Of a stretch of 21,581 nucleotides of DNA, positions 1 through 7,653 are shown one piece after another; within the stretch, counting starts at the first letter, position 1; every line of letters begins with the position of its first letter. The notes beneath the pieces are model-generated. The model worked only from the letters and a program-made list of their open reading frames with translations. It was not told where the DNA came from and searched no databases. The translations under genes and the position numbers were made by a program. The stretch covers positions 1-21,581 of the forward strand of contig JAMDDZ010000098.1 of assembly GCA_023488565.1 (NCBI GenBank), written 5' to 3'. The DNA is from Bacillota bacterium (GTDB taxonomy: Bacteria; Bacillota; Sulfobacillia; Sulfobacillales; Sulfobacillaceae).

Positions 1-439
1 ATCGAGAGATCGCAAACAAGAATTCACCCACCCCACCGGAACGGGCGGGTCAGACAACCCAAGAATTAAATGGCGGGTTCTTCGTACTTATTGGGAGACA
101 TACCGGGCAGCAAATCAGCCGCAACGTGCCGGTGCGACGCAGTTGAGCGACCCACTCCCGCACCGATGCAGCGCTAAAGCCGTATGTTTTGCCGCTACCA
201 CAAAAACTTTATGGGAATATGGGCCTCACTTTGCGTAATTGACCAGCGCAACCGTCAAGATGATAAAAAAAACTAGTGCCCACTTAGGCCAATGATTGGT
301 ATCGGGCGTCGCACGGGGTTCAATAACCATACTTTAAGCTTCTTTTCCTCGCTTATAGTATCGGCAGACTATACGGTAATAGAATATGTGATACAATTGG
401 TCATGCGAGAGTTGCATACATAGTCAGGGAGTGCATTGA
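1..439. other. Intergenic region upstream of LysR gene
   Basis: I see no credible coding region here on either strand. The last 90 bases carry the likely promoter and operator of the LysR gene, listed separately. The rest shows mixed composition and short A/T runs, with no repeat, RNA gene or mobile-element end that I can support. A degraded end of an upstream gene cannot be excluded. Confidence 0.5.
354..397 (+). promoter_or_regulatory. Probable LysR autoregulatory site and extended -10 promoter
   Basis: An interrupted dyad TATAGT-N8-ACTATA spans 354-373, of the size LysR-type regulators often bind. It is followed by an extended -10 element TGATACAAT at 389-397. No good -35 is visible, as is common with extended -10 promoters. 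The site lies 66-86 bases before the LysR start, fitting autoregulation. The dyad is seen; its role is inferred. Confidence 0.4.
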
Positions 440-1342
440 ATGAATTTTGAAGACTTGGAAGTGTTCCGCGCTATCGCATTTTCAGGAAGCTTATCGCGCG
501 CAGGACAGAGTTTGAATTTGAGTCAGCCTACTATAACACGACGCTTGCAAAATCTAGAGCAACAACTGGGCACGACATTGGTTGACCGATCATTGAGTCC
601 GGTGCATTTGACTCCGCAGGGCATCTTGCTGTTGGAGTTTTCGCAAAGTGTTTTCACACAACTTAATGACCTAAAAAATGCCTTGAACATGGAAAAGACG
701 ATATCTGGAACCATTAATGTGGCCACCAGCACGGTACATGCCAAAAGCTTGGTATTGCCGCAAATGGCCAAGTTCTTGAGGCAATACCCGGAAGTTCAAG
801 TACGGGTTTCAGTGATGGATTCAACCAAGGTTTTGGCGGCCCTTCGAACCGAAAATGCGGACGTCGGGTTTGTCGGTATGGAGCCAGATTCGGGACAATG
901 GGATGCGGAGTCTATCGGAGAAGACGAGATAGTGCTGGTGGTACCCGATATTCCAGGCTTCTCTCGGCTCGAGTCTCCCCTGCCTTTAGAGTTTTTGAAA
1001 GATCTTCCCTTTGTCCAACGGGAATTTGGATCCGGTACCTGGGATACCGCCATGGGTGAACTGAAAAAACGTGGATTTACCGCACAATTTCGGGTCGTGT
1101 GCCAAGTGGATTCCAATGAAGCGGTGGTGCAAACGGTGGCTACCGGCATAGGGGTGGGATTTGCTTCGCAAACGGTGGTGCGATTGGTAGGATCACGCAA
1201 TGTCCGGACTGTGACGCTAGAGGGCGGTCCTGTTAGACGTACCCTCTATGTGGTTACCAAATCTGGCAACGATCTTTCGGAAGCCGCTAATCTCTTTATT
1301 CGCTTCGTGAAATCGGCCCACATTCCAACAACCGAAGATTAA
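440..1342 (+). CDS. LysR-family transcriptional regulator
   Basis: A 300-residue protein of normal LysR length. The N-terminal winged helix-turn-helix is clear at about residues 1-60: L-E-V-F-R near the start, S-L-S-R-A, S-Q-P-T-I-T-R-R-L as recognition helix, then L-E-Q-Q-L-G and L-T-P-Q-G. A periplasmic-binding-like effector domain follows at about 88-290. The ATG at 440 has GGGAG at 427-431, eight bases upstream. LysR proteins are cytoplasmic DNA-binding regulators that respond to small molecules. No divergent partner gene is present, and the metal transporter about 875 bases downstream is not an obvious target. Family assignment is firm; ligand and targets are unknown. Confidence 0.93.
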   Translation: MNFEDLEVFRAIAFSGSLSRAGQSLNLSQPTITRRLQNLEQQLGTTLVDRSLSPVHLTPQGILLLEFSQSVFTQLNDLKNALNMEKTISGTINVATSTVHAKSLVLPQMAKFLRQYPEVQVRVSVMDSTKVLAALRTENADVGFVGMEPDSGQWDAESIGEDEIVLVVPDIPGFSRLESPLPLEFLKDLPFVQREFGSGTWDTAMGELKKRGFTAQFRVVCQVDSNEAVVQTVATGIGVGFASQTVVRLVGSRNVRTVTLEGGPVRRTLYVVTKSGNDLSEAANLFIRFVKSAHIPTTED

Positions 1343-1379
1343 AGAAAGTTCTTCTGTAACAATCCCCTTATGGTAGCAT

Positions 1380-1800
1380 CCGGGAAGCGAAGGAATTGGG
1401 CACCGGATGGTCCTTCCGGCGTATGGAAGGCGGCAGGGTGTCAAGGAACTCATGGCAAAGCAGGGAAGGACTTGGGTTCTGCCGGGAAGGCCCGCGAACG
1501 GCGCGGCCGCCTGTATAAGCAAAACCCGCGCAACCGGGCGGGGGAGCCAAGTCGGGCGGATCGGGTCGTAATACTGAGGACCTGGCGGACAACAGAACCG
1601 CCGTCGTGGCAAGGGCCCTAGCCCGAGGACCGCGGTCTTGTCGGGGAACCCGTAGGTCGGAACCAACGCAGGGAAACGGGGGGTCTAGGCGGGTGCCTTT
1701 AAGCCACGGTGCTCCTTGTAGCAGATTCCGAGTGGAGGGATCGTTTGAAGCCGTACTGGGGTAAACCCACCGTACGGAATTTTAGAGAGCTCGCAGGAAA
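1380..1800 (+). ncRNA. GC-rich hairpin-dense stretch, possible structured RNA or degenerate group II intron
   Basis: Noncoding stretch with several strong short hairpins: CCTTCC/GGAAGG at 1412-1430, GGCGG/CCGCC at 1584-1602, and CCCGA/TCGGG at 1622-1645 enclosing GACC-GC-GGTC. Near its end, at about 1750-1776, AGCCGTAC and GTACGG pair around a short upper helix (TGGG/CCCA), with two unpaired C bases on the 3' side. That recalls group II intron domain V (AGC triad, two-base bulge). The base of the helix is not canonical, however: GGAA stands where GGUU is expected. No intron reverse transcriptase is present. Either a decayed or ORF-less group II intron or another structured RNA is possible; strand and ends are uncertain. 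Confidence 0.33.
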
Positions 1801-2117
1801 TCGGGTAGGGTGTGTGGCACCGCCAACGGCGCGACAGTCCACCTAAACTACGGCGCCTGCGGGCTACTCGACATGTGTTGTTTCAAATGGAGTTATTTCA
1901 TAGGTTTCAACCGCGGATTGTCTTTGCCTTAACCAGCTTTAATTCCGTTTCGGACTTGCGCGTCCCGGATTTGGCATTGCCCTGGTTCCTTATCGATCGA
2001 CCCCTTGGGAGGCCGCTGGTTGCAGCGTCCCGCAGTAATGCTTAAACGTCTGCTAATAGAAACCTCGCCACACATATCCGAACCGAAGCAGGCTGTCTGG
2101 ACATAAGTGAACAACGT
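1801..2117. other. Gene-free stretch before metal-transporter promoter
   Basis: No convincing gene. Two open frames of 61-77 codons occur on opposite strands, but neither has a good ribosome site or a recognisable motif. Composition is mixed, and the stretch could contain decayed mobile DNA together with the hairpin-rich block to its left. I could not identify any element end or repeat. Confidence 0.4.
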
Positions 2118-2128
2118 CTTACCTTGAA

Positions 2129-2158
2129 TATAATCCAGGATAAGTAATGATTCTCATT
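2129..2158 (+). promoter_or_regulatory. -10 element and Fur-box-like dyad upstream of VIT-family transporter
   Basis: A consensus TATAAT at 2129-2134 is followed after 11 bases by AATGA-TTC-TCATT (2146-2158). This perfect 5-3-5 dyad differs by one or two bases from the core of the Fur consensus (AATGATWATCATT); the outer bases of the 19-mer match poorly. Its position over the expected transcription start would suit iron-responsive repression or control by a Fur-family protein, and the gene behind it is a metal transporter. The -35 is weak. The dyad is seen; Fur control is inferred. Confidence 0.45.
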
Positions 2159-2217
2159 CCCCCAAGCGATAGGGACAGCTTCAAAATTTCTATAATGGTC
2201 TTAGGAGGTGTCATACG

Positions 2218-2934
2218 GTGGTGAGTATCGCCAAGACGCATTCGGAACAAAAAATTCATACCCCCGCGGCACGTTCCATCCGGGAAATTGTGTTTGGTGT
2301 CAACGATGGACTGGTTTCCATTACCGGTCTTATCGTCGGGGTGACCGCTTCGCACATGGCATCGCACCAAATTCTTATGGCGGGATTGGCTGCCGTTATG
2401 GCTGCCACCGTGGCCATGGGATTGGGCGCTTATTTATCTACTGCCGCTCAAAATGAGTACTTTATGGCCGAACGTACCCGTGAGGTACGTGAAGTCCATG
2501 AGGTGCCTGAGGAAGAGCGCCGCGAGGTTGAGGGCATATACCGAGCCCAGGGATTTACTCGGGAGCAAATCGACATGCTAACGGATCATATCACTGCGGA
2601 CAAAGAGCGTTGGGTTGACTTCATGATGAAAGAAGAGCTGGGAATCCCTATTGATAGCTTGGATCACCCGTGGATGTCCGCGGGAATTATGGCATTGGCT
2701 GTCATCATAGGATCGATCCCGCCGATTGCTCCCTATATGATTTTTGCCAATCCGCAAGTAGCGTTGGTATGGGCTATTGTCTTGGCAATGTTTACGGCAT
2801 TTGGTCTGGGGATTGCTAAGGCTCTTGTGGCAAAGACTTTATGGTGGAAGAGTGGTATTCAATTCGTTGTGGTGGCGGGGGTTGCCGTTGTGGTCGGCAT
2901 TAGCGCAGGTCACCTGTTGGGGCATATTTTATGA
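2218..2934 (+). CDS. VIT1/CCC1-family iron/manganese transporter
   Basis: A 238-residue membrane protein. The diagnostic motif F-G-V-N-D-G-L-V-S near residue 30 opens the first membrane segment and matches the VIT/CCC1 family. Two N-terminal helices (about 30-80) are followed by a cytoplasmic, Glu-rich metal-binding stretch (about 85-135, with repeated E-x-x-E patterns), then three C-terminal helices (about 155-238). Family members move Fe2+ or Mn2+ out of the cytosol, usually by proton antiport, for detoxification. Starts are GTG at 2218 or GTG at 2221; AGGAGGTG at 2203-2210 supports either. The Fur-like dyad upstream fits metal control. Its stop overlaps the next small ORF. Which metal is carried is not known. 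Confidence 0.92.
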   Translation: MVSIAKTHSEQKIHTPAARSIREIVFGVNDGLVSITGLIVGVTASHMASHQILMAGLAAVMAATVAMGLGAYLSTAAQNEYFMAERTREVREVHEVPEEERREVEGIYRAQGFTREQIDMLTDHITADKERWVDFMMKEELGIPIDSLDHPWMSAGIMALAVIIGSIPPIAPYMIFANPQVALVWAIVLAMFTAFGLGIAKALVAKTLWWKSGIQFVVVAGVAVVVGISAGHLLGHIL

Positions 2935-3092
2935 CGGATCCCGTCTATTGGGCTGCATTACTCGATTTAGCCTCGCAAGAGAGTGAAGCTGGGGACGATT
3001 GGTTTGAGCCCGAGTTGCAAGCAGTAGGATATCTTCTGGCAACGGCAACGTTAATCCGAGACGCCTTTTGGCAACGTATCCTTATCGGTTGA
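2931..3092 (+). CDS. Small 53-codon ORF translationally coupled to metal transporter
   Basis: An ATG at 2931 overlaps the transporter stop codon (ATGA), and the frame stays open for 53 codons to TGA at 3090-3092. The protein is acidic in its first half (E-S-E-A-G-D-D, F-E-P-E) with a hydrophobic/aromatic second half ending W-Q-R-I-L-I-G. There is no signal peptide and no recognised domain. The stop-start overlap, and a terminator right after the stop, are what support it as a gene; it has no separate strong ribosome site, so translation would depend on coupling. A small partner or regulator of the transporter is one possibility. The function is unknown, and a chance ORF is not excluded. Confidence 0.5.
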   Translation: MTDPVYWAALLDLASQESEAGDDWFEPELQAVGYLLATATLIRDAFWQRILIG

Positions 3093-3104
3093 GGATCATG
3101 GTAT

Positions 3105-3133
3105 AAGCTCCTGGATATTTTCCGGGGCTTTTT
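3105..3133 (+). terminator. Rho-independent terminator after metal-transporter unit
   Basis: AAGCTCC (3105-3111) pairs with GGGGCTT (3124-3130) as a seven-base stem with one G-T pair and a 12-base loop, running into five T's at 3129-3133. It lies 13 bases after the 53-codon ORF and would end the transporter transcript. Confidence 0.7.
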
Positions 3134-3173
3134 ACGTGGTGGCACCCTCTCCTTTTTCGGTGTAAGGTAGGCA

Positions 3174-3189
3174 CATGACCTAGGTCGTG
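3174..3189. promoter_or_regulatory. Palindrome in leader of molybdopterin oxidoreductase operon
   Basis: GACCTAGGTC (3177-3186) is a perfect ten-base palindrome, extending to 16 bases (3174-3189) with one mismatched pair. It lies between the upstream terminator and the ribosome site of the next gene, where an operator could act. A possible -10, TAAGGT at 3163-3168, precedes it. No regulator family can be named. Confidence 0.3.
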
Positions 3190-3207
3190 ACCGAGGAGGC
3201 CGAGGCG

Positions 3208-4281
3208 ATGTCCTTTTCTCAACGCCATTGGCGTCATGCGATTTTAGTAGGCCTTTTAGTAATTACAGGGTTCAGCCTCTATTTAGCTAGCTGGCGGAGT
3301 GCATTAGGACCCTTGATGCCTGCTGTGCAAATTGTTCATGAATGGGGTGGCGTAGTTTATGGAGTAGCCTTAATAGGCTGGTCCATGCGATTTTATCCGT
3401 GGCCTCGGGAGCACGGGTCGCCTCCTTTTACCAAATGGGCATTCTTTTTCTTGGTCATGCTGTTTGTTAGTGGGATGGGGCTTTTGGTTGGACCCTCTTG
3501 GACCCGATCCATCGCGACAGTGGTTCATGGGTTGTTTGCCGGAATCTTTGTCATTTGGGTAGCGTACCATCTGGTCGTGCACTGGCCTGTCTCTGTCAAT
3601 AAAAATCGACAACCGCGAATTAATTTTGCTCGGCGTCGTATGCTGCGGTGGGTAGTGGGTGCCGTTGTTACTGCGTCGGTGTTGGAAGCTGTGCCGAGTG
3701 TTCTCACCATGGTCAGCGGGCGGGTGTTTCAAAAAGGTAGCAATAATGGAGCATTACCCGGGTTTGTACCCTATACTGTAGTGGGGGGATATCCAAACAT
3801 TGCCTTGGAAACATGGCGATTGACTGTGGACGGGGTCCCAGATCGCAAGGATTACACGCTGGAACAATTGATGACCTTTGGCATTGAACGGCGTCATATC
3901 AATTTTCAATGCGTGACAGGATGGGCCGTAGATGGTATCGAATTTACAGGAATTGATCTGGAGAATTTTCTTTCGGCGGTAGGGTGGCAACCCGTCGATC
4001 ATCCGTGGATTCTATTTTACTCAGGTGATGGTGTTTACACGGAATCATTAAGTGCTGATCAAATTAGCCAATATCGACCGCTCCTGGCGTATCAAATTGA
4101 TTCGCGGCCACTTCCCCAGTCTCAGGGCTATCCGCTTCGGTTGTTAGTTCCTGGTATGTACGGATACAAGTCAATCAAATGGCTAGTGCGCATTGAATTG
4201 GCTAGTCACGATGTACTGGGGTTTTGGGAACAGCGGGGCTATCCTGAGAACGCGTATTTTGGATCCTACATGGGAGTTTAG
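3208..4281 (+). CDS. Membrane cytochrome b-like / molybdopterin oxidoreductase fusion
   Basis: A 357-residue two-part protein. Residues about 11-126 form four membrane helices with H44, H107, H121 and H125 as candidate heme b ligands. A basic loop with A-R-R-R-M-L-R (141-147) leads into a fifth hydrophobic segment (148-168). From about 185 to the end lies a sulfite-oxidase/MsrP-type molybdopterin domain, with F-Q-C-V-T-G-W and C235 as the expected molybdenum ligand. The loop fits the twin-arginine consensus (S-RR-x-F-L-K), suggesting Tat export of the folded cofactor domain. I chose ATG 3208 over GTG 3187 because GAGGAGG (3193-3199) lies eight bases before it. It probably passes electrons between the quinone pool and an extracytoplasmic substrate. 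The substrate is unknown; MsrP-like methionine sulfoxide reduction is one option. Confidence 0.82.
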   Translation: MSFSQRHWRHAILVGLLVITGFSLYLASWRSALGPLMPAVQIVHEWGGVVYGVALIGWSMRFYPWPREHGSPPFTKWAFFFLVMLFVSGMGLLVGPSWTRSIATVVHGLFAGIFVIWVAYHLVVHWPVSVNKNRQPRINFARRRMLRWVVGAVVTASVLEAVPSVLTMVSGRVFQKGSNNGALPGFVPYTVVGGYPNIALETWRLTVDGVPDRKDYTLEQLMTFGIERRHINFQCVTGWAVDGIEFTGIDLENFLSAVGWQPVDHPWILFYSGDGVYTESLSADQISQYRPLLAYQIDSRPLPQSQGYPLRLLVPGMYGYKSIKWLVRIELASHDVLGFWEQRGYPENAYFGSYMGV

Positions 4282-4310
4282 ATGTCCCATATTTTGGAAA
4301 GGAGTCGCCA

Positions 4311-5174
4311 GTGCAATTGCCGTTCCAACAGGTCGATGTATTTACCCAAACACCCCTTCAAGGAAATCCCTTGGCGGTGTTTTGGCTGGGGACCCATACA
4401 TTGGATACCCAATTATTGCAATGTATTGCCAGAGAAATGAACCTTTCGGAAACGATTTTTGTCACCGATCTCCCTGATCCCAATCACGCCTATACTGTCC
4501 GCATTTTTACTACGGAGCAGGAACTGCCTTTCGCCGGTCATCCCACCATCGGAGCCTTTTATGTATTACAGCGGCATGGATATTTAAAGGCGGATGGGTT
4601 CCAACTCAGCCCTGCTGGAGTGACCCGTCTTAGCATGGATAGCCAGCACATGATCTGGTTTAGTCCGCCTCGCGGCATGGTAAAGGACATAGACGGGTCA
4701 TGGAGCAGATTAGCTGCGGCATTGTCGTTGGACATCTCTCTCTTAAGTTATGACCGCCCACCGATGATTGCGGGAACTGGTCTCATGCAACTGATGGTGC
4801 CTTTGAGCCAGGATCGTGTAGCGGAAATCGAGCCGGACTTTTCACAATTAGCGCTGCTGTTGTCTGATTGGCATGTCAACGGCGTGTATATTGTGGCACA
4901 GTCATCGTCGGGCGAATATCATGCGAGATTCTTTGGTGGCGGACGCACTATCACCGAGGACCCGGCTACCGGTTCTGCTGCCGCTGCCTGGGGCACTTAT
5001 CTGCTACAAACCACAGGTGCTACAACAGCCGAACGGTTTTTAATCAACCAAGGAGAGGAAATGGGGCGCCCGTCTCAGTTGTGGGTCCGGCTTAATGTTG
5101 TGTCTCCGGGCTCATTAGAAATTGGCGGACATGCGGTTCCGGTAATAGCGGGCACCTTCTCTATGCCGGATTAA
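4311..5174 (+). CDS. PhzF-family isomerase/epimerase-like protein
   Basis: A 287-residue protein of full PhzF length. The start resembles the family (V-D-V-F-T near residue 8, G-N-P-L-A-V at 18-23). The first lobe has N-L-S-E-T with E47 in the place of the catalytic Glu of PhzF, then F-T-T-E-x-E-L-P-F-A-G-H-P around 66-78. The second lobe carries D-P-A-T-G-S-A-A-A-A-W-G, the mirrored anion-binding motif. Members are cytoplasmic and isomerise or epimerise small acids by proton shuttling; only some make phenazines, and no phenazine genes are present here. GTG 4311 has AAAGGAG about 6-8 bases upstream. It sits 29 bases after the molybdoenzyme, probably in one operon. The substrate is unknown. 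Confidence 0.9.
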   Translation: MQLPFQQVDVFTQTPLQGNPLAVFWLGTHTLDTQLLQCIAREMNLSETIFVTDLPDPNHAYTVRIFTTEQELPFAGHPTIGAFYVLQRHGYLKADGFQLSPAGVTRLSMDSQHMIWFSPPRGMVKDIDGSWSRLAAALSLDISLLSYDRPPMIAGTGLMQLMVPLSQDRVAEIEPDFSQLALLLSDWHVNGVYIVAQSSSGEYHARFFGGGRTITEDPATGSAAAAWGTYLLQTTGATTAERFLINQGEEMGRPSQLWVRLNVVSPGSLEIGGHAVPVIAGTFSMPD

Positions 5175-5235
5175 TCAAAGAGTGATAATGTTGGGATCGG
5201 CACAGCGAAAATAGTTTCTGCGGAGGCGCGAGACC

Positions 5236-6837
5236 ATGAATTTCGATGCAACTTTCTATCCCTACCCGTCGCGGCGCACGGTAGTCTACGGTCAAAAAGC
5301 CATGGTTGCCACCTCACATCCACTAGCCGCCCAAGCAGGCCTGACCATCATGCAACAAGGGGGCAACGCCATCGACGCGGCTATCGCCACGGCAGCCTGT
5401 TTAACCGTGGTGGAACCTACATCCAATGGGTTGGGGGGAGATGCTTTTGCCACTGTTTGGGCACAGGGTTCTCTTTACGGCCTTAATTCCAGCGGTCCTG
5501 CACCCCAAGCTTTGACGGATCAATGGGTGCGTAGTCAGGGATTCGATGCTATGCCGGCTCATGGGTGGGCACCAGTGACCGTGCCGGGAATTCCTGGGGC
5601 ATGGGCACAATTAGCTTCTCGCTTTGGCGCGCTGCCTTTGACCGTTACGCTGGAACCGGCGATAAGGGTGGCCCGGGAAGGCTACCCGGTTTCCCCTACC
5701 GTGTCATTCTTTTGGCAACGTGCTTATGAACACTACGCCTCGATGTTGATGGGCCCCGAGTACGGGGAATGGTTTCGGGTGTTTGCGCCACAGAACCGAG
5801 GGCCAAAAGCCGGAGAGATCTGGAGTTCGCAGGATCATGCGAACACGCTAGAGGAAATAGCCCGTAGCAATGCAGAATCCTTTTACCGCGGAAAACTCGC
5901 AGAACAGATTGCGAGGTTCTCCCAAACCACTGGAGGGGTAATGGCCTTCTCCGACTTGGCTGCTTTTCATCCGCAGTGGGTCACCCCGTTATCTGTTGGT
6001 TTTCATGACTATGAGGTTTGGGAACTTCCCCCCAACGGCCAAGGGCTGATTGCGCTAATGGCACTGAAAATGTTGGAGGGGTTGCCTTGTTCTTCCGAAG
6101 TCGAACGAATCCATCAGCAAATTGAATGCCTCAAGCTGGCATTTGCCGATGCGCAAAAATTTATCGCGGATCCGCGCTACATGACAGTCACTGCTGCAGA
6201 TTTGTTGGCCGACGAGTACTTGAACAACCGACGGAAGCTTATTGGTGAAATGGCTGAAGAGCGGGGGGCGGGATCACCGAGACCTGGAGGTACGGTGTAT
6301 TTGGCTGTCGCCGACAAACAGGGCAACATGGTGTCCTATATCCAAAGCAATTATTCGGGATTTGGGTCAGGGCTGGTTGTGCCCAATACAGGCATTGCAC
6401 TCCAAAATCGGGGGCACCTGTTTACTCTTAGTCCGGGCCACCCCAACAGTTTGGCTCCGGGAAAACGGCCTTATCATACCATAATTCCCGGATTTTTGAC
6501 GCACCATGGAACCCCGGTGGGACCCTTTGGCGTAATGGGTGGCTTCATGCAGCCACAGGGGCACGTCCAGGTGTTGAGCCGGATATTGAGCCAAGAGATG
6601 AATCCACAAGCGGCCCTCGATGCACCGCGATTCTATTGGGACCACGGCACAACAGTTGTCGTTGAAGCAACAATGCCGCAATCGGTGATCGCGGATTTGG
6701 AAAGGCGCGGCCACCAGATCTCAGTTACGACGGATGTTGGATTATTTGGTAGGGGGCAAATTGTTTGGCGGTTACCGTCGGGAGTACTGATTGGAGCCAC
6801 CGAATCCAGGGCGGATGGGCATGTGGCGAGCTGGTAA
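5236..6837 (+). CDS. Gamma-glutamyltransferase-family Ntn hydrolase
   Basis: A 533-residue protein of GGT/cephalosporin-acylase length. Early motifs are G-G-N-A-I-D-A-A-I-A and V-E-P-T-S-N-G-L-G-G-D. The expected autoprocessing Thr is T353, in P-G-G-T-V-Y-L-A-V-A-D; cleavage there would give large and small subunits. Later S-G-F-G-S-G and N-R-G-H-L-F lie where substrate-binding and oxyanion residues sit. The family transfers or hydrolyses gamma-glutamyl groups, e.g. of glutathione. No signal peptide is visible, unlike secreted GGTs, so a cytoplasmic location is likely. GGAGG at 5222-5226 sets the ATG at 5236. It follows the PhzF gene by 61 bases on the same strand. The exact substrate is uncertain. 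Confidence 0.92.
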   Translation: MNFDATFYPYPSRRTVVYGQKAMVATSHPLAAQAGLTIMQQGGNAIDAAIATAACLTVVEPTSNGLGGDAFATVWAQGSLYGLNSSGPAPQALTDQWVRSQGFDAMPAHGWAPVTVPGIPGAWAQLASRFGALPLTVTLEPAIRVAREGYPVSPTVSFFWQRAYEHYASMLMGPEYGEWFRVFAPQNRGPKAGEIWSSQDHANTLEEIARSNAESFYRGKLAEQIARFSQTTGGVMAFSDLAAFHPQWVTPLSVGFHDYEVWELPPNGQGLIALMALKMLEGLPCSSEVERIHQQIECLKLAFADAQKFIADPRYMTVTAADLLADEYLNNRRKLIGEMAEERGAGSPRPGGTVYLAVADKQGNMVSYIQSNYSGFGSGLVVPNTGIALQNRGHLFTLSPGHPNSLAPGKRPYHTIIPGFLTHHGTPVGPFGVMGGFMQPQGHVQVLSRILSQEMNPQAALDAPRFYWDHGTTVVVEATMPQSVIADLERRGHQISVTTDVGLFGRGQIVWRLPSGVLIGATESRADGHVASW

Positions 6838-6838
6838 C

Positions 6839-6853
6839 GGCTGGGTGTCAGCC
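6839..6853. terminator. Short hairpin between convergent genes
   Basis: GGCTG (6839-6843) and CAGCC (6849-6853) form a five-base hairpin in the 21-base gap between the convergent GGT and GNAT genes. There is no T-run, so a bidirectional terminator role is only suggested by position. Confidence 0.3.
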
Positions 6854-6858
6854 AGGGC

Positions 6859-7620
6859 TCAGCGTTTGGAATATACGTGGCTGACCCCGATAGATTGATA
6901 TCCCAACCGTGATAACAAGGGGTATGAGGTGGATTCTTTCGCTTCGACAAAAACCCATTGCAATCCTCGATTGCGGGCAGCCTGCTCACGGTAGTGAACC
7001 ATATCTCGATAAATTCCTTGTCGGCGCCATGAGGGATGCACTTGGCCCCCCCATAACGCGCCGTGCGTGTTGTGGATCGTCATTCCGGCAGAACCAACCA
7101 CGGTGCCAGCTACCTCGGCCACAATTAGAAGGGTCGTGGAATGGGGCAGACGCGACTCCTGAACCTCGCGCCAAATGGTGTCGGCGTCTATCTTGGGAAA
7201 TCCAAACACGATTTGCTCAAGGTCGTGGAATCCGCTCCAGTCGCTGTAGGATGATGCGATGTGAATGTTGGACGATGAATTCTGGCAAGGGGAATTGCTT
7301 TCGGGCTGCAGGTCCTTAACCAAAAGCTGGTGGGTTTCGGATATGGTATAGCCTTGGTTTAGAAGAAGCACGGACAAGCTGGTAGGTTCTAAGGGCCCGA
7401 CGTGAAACTCAGGAAATTTTCCGTGATACCGGGCCAAGGTTTGGTTCCAATATTCTTGAAGTTGCTGAGAGGGTGGGCGAAATCGGTATACGACGTTGCC
7501 AAATTCCGGATCGGAGCTTATGGATCCCAAACCGTGCGCATCTTGCCACCGAGTCACCTGGGGCCACATCCAAACGGGATCCTGATCCAGCTGCGCCAAG
7601 TAATAGCCTGCGGAGTTCAT
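6859..7620 (-). CDS. GNAT-family N-acetyltransferase
   Basis: A 253-residue protein. The C-terminal half (about 165-250) has the GNAT fold signature: V-V-G-S-A-G strand, then H-P-S-W-R-R-Q-G-I-Y (R199-R-Q-G-I203), the acetyl-CoA pyrophosphate-binding loop. Near the end, P-L-L-S-R-L-G-Y-Q-S matches the usual G-F/Y-x motif. The N-terminal 130 residues resemble a weaker second GNAT-like half with no clear motif. It should transfer an acetyl group from acetyl-CoA to an unknown amine. GGAG at 7630-7633 lies nine bases before the ATG. It lies 33 bases after the DUF-type gene on the same strand, so the two are probably co-transcribed. Confidence 0.85.
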   Translation of the reverse strand: MNSAGYYLAQLDQDPVWMWPQVTRWQDAHGLGSISSDPEFGNVVYRFRPPSQQLQEYWNQTLARYHGKFPEFHVGPLEPTSLSVLLLNQGYTISETHQLLVKDLQPESNSPCQNSSSNIHIASSYSDWSGFHDLEQIVFGFPKIDADTIWREVQESRLPHSTTLLIVAEVAGTVVGSAGMTIHNTHGALWGGQVHPSWRRQGIYRDMVHYREQAARNRGLQWVFVEAKESTSYPLLSRLGYQSIGVSHVYSKR

Positions 7621-7653
7621 ACCGTGTTGCTCCGTTCCATAAATTTTTCCACT

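Noticed and set aside
1812..2114. Overlapping open frames of 61-77 codons on opposite strands
   Set aside because: No ribosome site, no recognisable motif and arginine-rich composition; treated as chance frames in a noncoding stretch.
2191..2196. Second TATAAT upstream of the VIT gene
   Set aside because: It lies too close to the ribosome site to give a normal leader and has no -35 at proper spacing.
3187..3207. Upstream GTG start for the molybdopterin oxidoreductase
   Set aside because: The seven extra codons contain the GAGGAGG that properly serves ATG 3208.
4311..5174. Phenazine biosynthesis operon
   Set aside because: Only the broad PhzF family is present; no other phz genes accompany it.
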